From positions 49,339,427-49,403,426 of the forward strand of contig NC_084472.1 in assembly GCF_027409185.1 (NCBI RefSeq): a stretch of DNA of 64,000 nucleotides, given 5' to 3'. Shown one piece after another: positions 39,801 through 51,800 of this stretch. The notes beneath the pieces were generated by a model. That model did no database searches. It was given only the letters and a program-made list of their open reading frames with translations, and was not told the origin of the DNA. This stretch comes from Cynocephalus volans (Eukaryota; Chordata; Mammalia; Dermoptera; Cynocephalidae). A program made the position numbers and the translations under genes. Positions within the stretch are counted from its first letter, which is position 1, and every line of letters starts with the position of its first letter.

Positions 39801-42800
39801 AGAAAAAGTGAAGCAGAAGTTCTTCATATTACAAAATTAAACTGGCAAATACACACATTCTAATATTAGAACTAAAAGTTTCCAACCTTTGACAAATCTC
39901 AGTGTAGAAGCTAGCCCTCAAATCAAAATTTAATAAATTTTGTGATACTGTGTATATTAGGCTGAAAATATTTAATTCTTTGAGGGTCTATTCTATCCCC
40001 TAGTTGCTGGGAGGAATATAAAGATAAATCATTTATTTAAAAAAAATTTTACTGCATCTTTCCAATAAGTATCTCAGGTGGTTCTTTGTACACTTACAAA
40101 GGACAAATACACAATAAAAATTAAAATTAAAAGCAGAAGATCAAAGGCAAGGAGAAAAATTTATTTTTGAAAAGGTTAATACTGATACTAGAGCTGAGCA
40201 TCAAATGTGGATCTGAATTTTCTAGGGGCCTGGGCAAAAAGAAAAACATCAAATTATATAGATATCATGGCCAGAAAGGAGAAAGCATACTAATTAATGA
40301 GGAAAACAAAAAAACGCCCCACTATTGAATCTAGAAAGAAATCAATAAAGGCACTCAACATCACAACAAATATTAAGCAGATTTCAAATGCTTTTCCTTT
40401 TTTCAGTGGCCTTCCTAAAAGTCACAACATAAGATTTAAAAGGACAGTTCCGTAAAGGTGATTCTGAAAGGGATTAAACCAGTGTCATCTAATTATTGTG
40501 CAACATTTCAGTGATCTAACCTGATTAAGAACAGAAAAAAGAACTAAAGAGGTGGATGGAGAGCATGTATCATAAACCAGTTGTTGTCAAATATTTTTTG
40601 AATTCCTACCCTGAGATAATTTTGAAAATATATACATCCCACCTGCATTTTAAAGTTGAAATCATGAATATTTCATATTTATTTAATGTAAATAGTTGCA
40701 AAGGATGCATTTACCAAAAGTATCTGAAATACTGATACTTCGACAATAAACTGTTATATCACTTTAAAATGTATCTAACAGTATCTAAATATATCCACCA
40801 TCACTCATTTATACATGAACAAGCTCCTCAATGGTTTTAAATTTTATTTCACTCCTTTTTCTCTCTGAATTAATAATTCCACTCCCACACAGTTATTTCC
40901 TATTTTAAATTTGAAAATCTTTAATTGATCATTTATGCACCATGAAATTATTTCTTTACACTTTCTGTGACCATAGAGTTCTTAGTAATAAAAATATATA
41001 TATATTCTGGTTTATTACAATTATTAGTACATAACTAACCAAAACTGGTATATTACAAATTTCAATATATAATTATTAAACGAAAGATAAAAATTTATTT
41101 GATACACATGAGTAGCTTAATGAAAAGAAATTTTAAAAATAACTTCTTGCTCTTGGATGAGTATTACTAGTGCTAGAATGGGACAAGATTTAGCATCAAT
41201 TCTATTCCTATTCTTCACATTTTATAGATGTAGCACTGAGAAACTTTGTTCACATAAATGAGCAGATAGAATGAGTTTTATTCTATGTCATTCAAATCTC
41301 TGAACTCCTGAATTATATATCAAAATATCATAGTGAACCATCAAAAATTTTTAATACCAGTTGACATCTACAGAAAGTCCTCTTAATTTTTGCTAAAAGC
41401 AAAGAACTGTACTTGCAAAGTACAAACTGTACAAAGCAAAGAACTGACTTTGTATCACCAAGTCATTCATTTTTTCAGTCCAATATTTCAAATTGTCCCT
41501 TTATCAGAAATCAAACATTTTGTTCCATAGCAATATTGCAGCCAAGCAAGAAGTATGCTCTTTTGTGAAATGAGAGGTTGACTGTAAAGGACAATTGAGG
41601 AAAAAATAACATGTACTATACCATAAGTACATTCTCAAATCAACTGAAGGAAACACGATATAAGGAATTTAAAGATATCAAAATGGGTTCCTTCAAAATC
41701 ATCCATGTCTATGTATACCACGTACAGCCTTCACATAACATAGTTTGAACACCAGGGACTTACACTATATATTCTAAATACCACTTTTTTCGGCCTGACT
41801 TTGAAATAAAGCTGTATGACAAAAAGTTCAACATTATTCATATTCTATTACCTGAGTCTCAAGGACTCGTTTCATCTTTAAAATTCATGCAAATTTTGCA
41901 TTTTATTTTAAAAATAAGCTATATTTATTTCAAGGTGAAAATGTTGCTCTACCTACCCAAAATATTCAAATAAAACTGACACTTCCAAGTATATTTTAAT
42001 CCTGTGGTTTTGCATATAACTCATACCCCCAAGAAACATTCCTGCCCTAATTTGAGAGGCAAAGATTTTATATTTCTAAGGTCAGTTTCTTCATCTGTAA
42101 ATGAGGATAAAAACAGTACCTACTGTATAAGATTCTTGCAAAGATCAAATGAGATAATGCATGTATGATACTTCTACTGCTAATGTAGCTTTCACTCGGT
42201 TGGTCATTGAACAAATATTGAGTGCCTATTATGTGCCAGGCACTGACTGGATACTGAATATGCAGTTATGAGAAGACAACAAAATCCCTGCCTCAGAGCT
42301 CACATTCTGGGGTTAGGGAGAGACAACAATTAGCAAAATAAGTTTATAGTTTCTATTCATGTTGGCACATAAATTATGAATGAATAGCAGTTATTTCTTT
42401 AGTATTAACATGTTATATTGAACATGCTACTGAAATTTAGAAACTTAACCTACTAAGCTTTCCAGAAAAAAAGCCATCCTCTTGTTCACACAAAGGTGTG
42501 CCTAAGTGGTACCTTTAGGTCAAATCAAGACTACCCTCAAAAAGTAATTTCAGTTTTGCTCCAGAATATGTGCAGTAGCCAGTAATGAATGCCTTTCCAC
42601 AAAATCAAATGCCAACAATGCAAAATGCCTTACAAACCTTCATAGCTTTTTAAAAATTGAGATATAATTCACATACCATAAAATTCACCATTTTAGAATG
42701 TATACAATTCAGTGGTTTTTAGTATATTCACAAAGTTGTGCAACCTTAATAGCTTTTTGTAAAAAGTAAAGAAAAATATATCTGGCATCTATGATTTTGT

Positions 42801-45800
42801 ACAGAAAATCCACTTAGTCTAATATCCTAAGAAAGAGACAAGATTTTCTTAGGACCTCAATGGCATCATATTAAAAAATGAATAGAATAGGTGGACCACA
42901 CTTTGAGCTCATTAAAAAAGAATGATACTTGTAATTAATAGAAAAGTGTAGGATTGAAATTCATCGTTGAAAAAAGTTTTGAAGAGTTCTGCTTAAAAAA
43001 TAACTTCTTAGGCCTTGGTTAATATGAGGTCATTAAAGGACTAACAGCAAAAGACGCCATGAGTTTCAACCAGGTATCTAGATTAGCCCTACTAAAACTA
43101 AGGCAGCTATTGGAGGGAATTATCTCCTTTAAATCTAAGTTGGCACTATCTATACATCTTTAAAAGTATTATGGAAAGTCACACAAATGGCTTTCTGTAG
43201 GGTTTAATCCTCTAGCTGACCTGGAATCTACAATGTTAGATTAACTCTTTGGGATCTATAAAATTTGGTGAAATAGACCTCAATCATCAGCATAAACCTG
43301 GGCATCCAAAATAAATCTTGTCAAAGCCACAGCACGGGCAACTGTGTCCCTATATCTACTTTCATTATTAGAATGATAGCCAAGACCAGACCCTCTCAAG
43401 GGTCTTTGAAGCACAAATTCATGATAAACCTAATATCATATAGTTATGAGCAAGCCTATTTGCTAACATGGCTAAACTTCTGTTCACTTTGCGCTTCCTA
43501 GCAATCGTTATCTAATCGGTGCCTAAATACACGGCTCAAATTAGCCAGAAAGATGGAACAATACTGTAAGCTAATAATAACCTGTTAGGTATCCTTATTT
43601 ATTAACTAAAGGTTATTTATTAGCTAAAGATAAATATCATTTATTTATTCATTTATTAAAGATATTTCTGTATATAAGAGAAAATCAGAAGTTCTTTGGA
43701 CAAGAGAATACTAGTTAGTTCCAGAGTCCTTTGCTACATCTTACCCTTTCCTTTCTTCCTTTATTCATTCACTAAACAAGCACTCTCCAAGTCACCACCA
43801 TCTCCGCCTGGACAAATACAGCAGCCTCCTAATTGCTCCTCGACTTCCACTTCTGCACCTCTACGATATAATCTTCACACGCAGCCAAAGTAATCATATT
43901 GCCTCCTACCTAAAGCCCTCAAACAGGATTCTATACCTTTCCTTATACTTGATTGCCAAGCCCTATGATCAGGCTAATCTACTTTTCACCTCGCCTAGTA
44001 CTGCTCTCCCACCAACTCCAGCCACCCTGGCCTTCTTTCTGTTCTCATTTGTTGGGTGCATCCTGCCTTAAAGATCTTGCACTGGCTATTGCCTCTACAC
44101 GGAATGCTTTTCCCTGTGGTTTTTGATTAGCTCCTTGTTATTAAGAATTCAGCCTAAAAATCTTCCTCAGAGAAAACTTTCCTAATCATTCAACCTAAAA
44201 TAACCACCCAGTCACTCTCACAGCACTCATTTAATCCACTGTGTAGCATTTAATATTTTAAATAAAAATATTTTAAAAATATTTTTTAAAGTGTGTATTA
44301 GTTTGTCATACCACTAGAATAGAAGCTTCGTGAACACAGATACTTCCTCTATGGTATTCCCAGAATTTATAACAATGCCTGAGCACACAGAATGTGCTCA
44401 AAAAATTCAGTGGAATAAATGGATATATAGTGTCTATTACATGTAAATTCCTGTCCTGTGCAATCCTACCTTCAGAAGTCTCACTTTCTGTCTTAAAAAT
44501 ACAGGTGCCAAATAAGTGGAAAATACTATAATTCTATGTAGTCTACAATATCTATCTCAACATTACTAAGCCAAGAACAGAGTCATCTGTCTTATCTGCC
44601 TCAAGATTATTAATGTAAGAGAAATCCCTAGGCTTGTTCCATCTATTACTATTTCACATTAAGTTCTACTCATAGATAAACATGGCCTGTGTCTTCCTCT
44701 GAGTCACTCAGCCAGCTACACAAGCATCCCACAGGGAAAAAGTCCAGTCTACAGATAGTGATTTTGGCAAACTGTCAATCATAGTGTTGTTATATAATGA
44801 AATAATGGAAAATAAAGAGTACAAAGACTCTAAAGCTCAGCAGACTGCCAACATGAGATTAAGACATAAAAAACAAGGTATGTACATTCAGGAAGTATAC
44901 CATGCTGTTCTTAGAGAACTATGGTTCAGGAAAAATGTTTTTCAATTATGAATCTGAAAACTTAGATCATCTCACTGTAACTTATCATAGTAACTGTTCA
45001 TCTGCATAGTCAGAAAAGAAAATAACCTAAAATTCAGCACAGTGGTTTTTCAGAGACTGATAAACAGATTAATATCTTGGTGCAAAGTGCAAAGTATAAG
45101 GCCAATTAATAGGATGTCAATGGGTAAGGTATAAAGATGGAGCAAGTTATCCCTTAACTTGATGAGTGTACACAAAGTTTAATTGATAAGAACGTTAACT
45201 TGGAGATAAACCGAGCTAATCAAACTTGGATACTAATAAGAGACTCAAATTTGTCCCAAATGGTCTGGTCAACTATTCTTCCTTAAAGAGGTAATCAAAG
45301 GAGTTGGAGGAGCCCATACTCTGCTGACTAGTCCTGTTACAGATCACCATGTAGGAGGCTGAGAAATGAGGTCAAAAACATAGCCAATTCTTATGGGGCT
45401 AGTTCTGAGTTCCAGACAGCTCCTAGTTGCACTAAGAAAGGTCCCCTAAGTTTGCCTATAACAGTAATCCAGAAGGTGTAAACATACCTCCTTTATAAAA
45501 GTCAAGACCATAACATTTCAACTGTTCATATACTCTGCTCTAGCAATTAACAGAACTAATCTCATCGCACCTCACATGCCTGTGACCCCGGTGATAACCA
45601 AAGGGTAAAGTCTCTGATCATACATTATCACCCATCACTCATCTCCATAATATTCTGTACATCCACCCCACACTTCAGTGGAGCTCAAATTTTGGGGCCT
45701 CAACTAAGAGTAAAAATATATCTTACATTGTGACTCAATACACACAAGTGCATATGTATCATGAAAGTCTCCTAAAACAAATTTACCCTTACTAAATGTA

Positions 45801-48800
45801 ATGCACACTATTTCTATCCTATTTCATATTTTAAAAATTCTAGTTGTCATTACATTGATTTAATGATCTGAAGTTTGAAAACCAATCCACTAATCTTACC
45901 CATCTCACCCCAATCCTTACACTGTATAAGCCCGAATATCTGATCAGTAGCCTCTCCTATAAACCTCAATATTTTCTCTAAATATTCTCTCCAATTCCTG
46001 GTCTTACTGAAACTTGGTTGTCCCTTGAAAATACTTCCTTCCCTAAAGTTCTTTCGAATGAGGGCTTTTTCTTTCTCTCTTCTCTTACAGCCTCATATCT
46101 AAGAGGCAGAAAGTGGGATAGGTTTCCTCTTTTCTACCCATTACTAGTTTCAAATTATTTCTCTATTTTTGCTCTTTCAGAAACACTATCTCCTTTGAAG
46201 CTCATAGCATCTGGCTACAGTACCCTCTACTACTCCTCCCTGTTTTCTCCTTCATTCATTAGACTTCAGTCCCTATTTCAGTCTTCCTCTCCATCCCAAC
46301 TCTTGTCCTCATTCTTGGAAACCTCAATATCCATGTACATAACTCACCCAACATCCTGAGTCCTTTGACCTATCCCTCTACCTAACTTCACCTACCTACA
46401 TGGTCACAGGCTTGTCAACTCTAGCAACTACACCGTCTCCAATATCTCAATGAAGCCTCCAACTCTCCAGTTCCTATCCTTAAAGCTCACTCAGGACTGC
46501 CTTCTGCATTTTTTGATCCCATCAAGATCTCCTATCCATTGACTGTCCTATTTTCTCACTGTTCCTTAACCCCTTTTACATTCTTTCCTACCATGGTTCA
46601 TCATTATTATTACACCGCAAACATGCTTAACTTTCTTGATCTCTGTGGTTCTTCCACTCATGCTATCCATTCTCTTTAATCATTCCAATCTTTAAAATGT
46701 GACAGAGATGAACCAAATCAACATCCTTTCATCTATCATCTAGTGAGTCTCCCCTACTCAAGAAAATTTATTGAAGGAATTGTCCATGCTGACCAATTCT
46801 CTCTCACTTTTCAACCCAATGTAATCTGCCTTCTGTTCCCACCAAAACTGTTGTTGATTCAAGGTTATTAATAAACTTCATGTTGCCAAACTCAATGGAA
46901 ATTTCATTCTTCCTTCAGTCAACCTTTCAGCAGCCATCAATGTAACTGACCACTCTCCTTTCTGAAACATTCTCCTCCATCAAGTCTCCTACCTTCCTAG
47001 CCATTCTTTCTCAATCCACTTTGCTGATTCCTTCAATTTGAACCCAATTCTAATTATTGGGTTTTCTCAGGGCTTGGTCCTGGATCCTTTTCTGTATCTG
47101 GGTACTCTTCTCTGGTCCCATTACTTGGAATATTACCTACGTGCTAATGATTTTCCAGCTAAGATGTCTCAATTCTAGTATGCCCAATTTGTGTACATGG
47201 TATTTCCATGTGGGCACTTACTAGCAAATCCAACTTTCCATGTTAAAAATCGAATTGATTTTATCACCGATGTAATTCTTCTGCTAAGGTGAGCTCAGTA
47301 AATGACACCCCAATCCACCTACTTAATCTAAAAACCAAGGGTTCACCCTTAAGTCTTCTCTGTCATGCTCCACATTCAATTCATTAACAAATCCCGCCAA
47401 TTCTATTTTCAAAGGTCTAGAATCTGTCCACTGCTTTCTCCCCAGGCACCATGTGGGTATAGGCCGTCATCATTCCTCACCACACTGCCGCATTAGCTAC
47501 TGGCTCATTTCCACTTTTGTCAGCTTCATATCAAACTAACAGAAACCTGTCCTCAACTGTGGCCCACACGTAATGGAGATGACAGTTATACCCTGAAGGA
47601 CTTCAGGGCTTAGAAATGCTAAGTTTATCACCTGTTACTTACTCACTACCTCTTTCTGCTCCCAACTATACCTATAAAGACCAAAAGACACTCCATTCAG
47701 CAAGGCCTTAATACACTGACCAAGAGAGCACAGTATCTTTGGAAAAGGTTTTAATTACTTTATCCATAGGCCAGGAATGTTGGTAGAAGGAATGAGATCT
47801 TTGTTTCCAGTGTGGATGGAAGAATTCTAGGAAGGTAGAAGCCAAGAGACAGTTCTTACCACAGTATGCCCTACCAGGAGCTGGTATTCAGAACACTCCT
47901 ATCACAGAGCTCTCTAATGGGTTAATTGGCCATAGGGTCCCTCAGATGGAAATAAGTCAGCCCACTGAGGTACCACTTCCATAACTGAAAAGTCCAATCA
48001 AACAAAGGCCTAATTTGACCTACAGCAAGTGACCTGGCCCTTACCTATTCCCTCACATCTGCCAGGGTCTTGCTCCTTCTCCTGCTTTTAAAACAGTGGT
48101 TATCAAGTTTTTCAAGCTACAAATTCCTTTGAGTATTTGCAGATAGACTCTCTCTTAGAAGAATGCACACAGAAAATACTGTACACAATTCAAAGGTTCC
48201 TGAAGGTCTTCCTGAAGCGTGGACTCTTGGGTTGAAACTCCCTTGTCTATTAGTTCTTTCCAAGTTCTTTCAATCATTAAAGGAAAAATAATAAAAATGT
48301 TCCTGATGGTGCATCTCTTCTGAATATTGTCCTCTCTCTTCCACCTATCATCCAAGCTTCATAAGAGTAATCTAACCCTTTCAATGGGGAGAGGGGTTAA
48401 AATGCACATATATGTACATTTTTAAATGCATAGAAGCTCTAGAAGGACATACCAAAAAACCTCATTAACAATAGTTTCCTCTAGGAAAGAGGACTGACAG
48501 ACAGGAGAGGGAGGGAGACATGTTTCATTGAATATACTTTTTATTATGTGTACAAATTACTTCACCAAATAATAAATCAAAATCTTAAAACTTTTAAAGG
48601 AATAGGCACTTTTTGTTTCTAATTTCTCATTTCCCAGAAACTTTCTTGCATTCTAAATGTGATCTCTAATCCTTTCCATCCCTTGAAACTGGTTACGTAA
48701 AGGTCACCATTTGTCTTCTAATTTGGAAATTCAATGGATATACAAAGTCTTTATCCTCCTTGATCTCTCAACAGCACTTAAAAATCTTCTTTTCTAGGCT

Positions 48801-51800
48801 TTTGTACCACCACATCCTCTTGATTCTCCCATTACCTTTCTGGAAGGTCCTTCTCATTCTCCACAAGATTATTCACGTGTTTATGGTGTGACAAGATACT
48901 TTTGTTCTGTTTGTCCCTATGTTTAGTAATATCAATGACAAATCACTAGGACAGGAGTTCTCAAAGTGTGAACTGGGAAACCCTGGGAGTCCACAAGATT
49001 CTTTTGGAAATCCAAGAAACAAAACTATTTTTATTCAATCTTCCTTATGCCATCCCCAAACTTGCTCTTCTTCCCCATTCCCTATCCAACCCCTCCACCC
49101 AAAGTAACCAGAGCTAGAACTGTAGCAGGCAACAACAATTCCCTTGCTACAATCATCAGGTATTTACATCTACCAATTTCTCGATTGCTTCTCACCTTTC
49201 CATACCTCCTGCCACAGTGTGAATTCAGGCCACTGTTATTTTCCTGGACTACAACAGTCCAACCAGTCTCCCTATTTTCAGTTTCATTCCTTCCCAAGTC
49301 TAGTTTCCATGCCACATCCCATTCTTTATCCAATACCCAAATCTGATTCCCACCATCACCACCTACTCACTTGAGTCTCTCAGCCTGCACACATATTGCC
49401 CCCAAGATATATGTGCTCTCTAAAAGAATTTCTGCTTATTATTTTGTAGAGGATAACCTTCTGCATCAGCTGGCTGAGAACATGAGACACAGCCACACAG
49501 AATCCAAGTCTGTGTTTATAATCACAATAACATACTATCACCTCAAACCAAGGTAGTTAATAAGAATAATGGGAGACAATATACAATTGAGTCCATTCGA
49601 GAGAATATGAAGCTCTTTATTTCCAAATGGGTGAACAGAGAAAAATAATGAAAGAACTAAGTCTTTTCCAACATATTAGTACTGTAGTACTGTCAAGCCA
49701 AACTAAAAAAATAACTTGTTCCATACCATATTCATACCGTAAGCAATGTGTAAAATACACCATATGTTACATTAAATTAATGTTAGGGAACCTGAACGTT
49801 ATTAGTTTTGTAGCTCTAATTTATAAACATTTTGATGTTAAGAGCTAGAAACACAAAGAATTCAGTTTAATATTTAGATATCTGAAACACTAAATTTCTA
49901 GCAACAAACCAAGCCACTTGAAGTTCCCTAAATATATCTTGCACTCAGAATCATTGTACTCTTCTTTAGCCAATCCTAGACTGCCTCTAACTTTTTTTAT
50001 TTTTATTTTTTGGAAACTACCATCTTGCCTCTACTCTGTTTCCTTCTTACAATGTTCCTATCTCTGAAAACTTGAAACATCTCCTCTCTGAACGATCAAA
50101 CCCTACATTAATGCCTAAACGATATTTAGCTTTTGAAGCAATGTTGTTTTATTTACACACTGAGAGGCGTAGCACTAGAACTGTGCTAATATGGTAGTCA
50201 CTTAGCACACGTGGCTCTTTAAATTTAAATAAAACTAAAAATTGAGTTTTTCAGTCACAGTAGCCACATTTCAAGTACTCAACAGACACATGCGGCTGTG
50301 GCTAAAAGATTTTCATCATCACAGGAAGTTCCATTGGATATGTTGCTCTATAATTTCTCCTTTTGAATAAGCTCTGAGAAAGCTACTTCCAACTTTGAAT
50401 ACCAACTCTGTGTTGATGACTTTCAAATCTTTCTCTTGTCTTTTTCCATTAACTTAAGGGAATATCTTAAGTAAGGTACTTGGTATTTTGACTGGACTTT
50501 ATCAGTTGCAGAGATGGTGGTGGTGGTTTGGAAATAATAACAGCAGTGGCAACAACAACAACAAATCAATAAGGTATAATGTATCAAAAATGAAATATAT
50601 TTTTCAAAGTAAAGACTGAGTTTGAAGGCTGGATGGTTAACTCACTTGGTAGAGCATGGTGCTATAACACCAAGGTTAAGGGTTCAGATCCCCATACCAG
50701 CCAGCCACCAAAAAGAAAAACAAAAACAAAAAATAAGACTGAGTTTGAGACAAGCAAAAATAAGTAGATATTAAAAGACAATGCCTACTCTACCCTACCC
50801 ATCCATCCTAAAATAATTAAAAACTACTATGCAAAAATCTTTAAAAGGTATCTTTGCAATCACACCTGAAGATATTATTCATCACCAGTAAACTCACCTT
50901 TCACATAAAAGATATATTAAGATCACAGCCTATAATTAGTCAATATAGACTATAATTTAGCCTGTTTCAAAGTTTATTTTGTTAATTACATCTCTAATTC
51001 TTTCAAGATAGGAGTTTTAAAAAAAAAAAACTCAAAAACAACACAATTAATAATGTACTTCAGCCAGATTTACAACTATAAAGCAAAACACTACAAATCA
51101 CTTTAAATGTCCCAGCTACCTTCATACTGCACTATCATAGAAAAAATAATAGTTACTACTTATTTAGACACAAATTTTCTGTCTTATAGAGATATCTAAT
51201 ATTGGTGTTACTCCAAGAGAGCTTATTTCGAAAAATGAAAAACTCCACTTTCTGACTACTTAACAAATAAAATAAAATAAAATAAATATAAGACCATGCC
51301 CCCAAAAATTCAGACAGAAAGCTTCAGAATGAAAATAAAAGGCATTTCCAAAATAATATATGGTATATTCATTTATTTAATAAACATTTATTACCACTAC
51401 AAATTTCTGAAATGAGGTGATTATTAAATTAAATAAACATTTAGTAAGTACCTACCGTGTGCTAGGCTTTGGATTACATATACAAAAACAAAAAAGACAT
51501 GGTTCCTGCCCTCAAGGAGCTCACAGTCTAGCTGAAGCAGACAAACAGCCACAAATACAATGGCAAAGCACCAGGGTAGCATTATGGAAGTAGGAATTGG
51601 TTCTGCGTGGAGTATGCAGGGCAGGCTTCCCAGAGATGGAGACAATGGAGCTGGGCCTTGGATGAAGAGGAGTTCGCCAGATGGAAGGGAAGGGGGGAAG
51701 CACATTCCAAGCAGAGGAAACAGCATATGAGCAAGCAGAATCTTGAAAGCGCATGCCATGGGACAGGATGATGCGTGGTCCAGCGGAGCTAGAGTAGAAA

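Noticed and set aside
46018..46359. 113-codon open frame as a gene
   Set aside because: It is part of a broken L2 endonuclease region.
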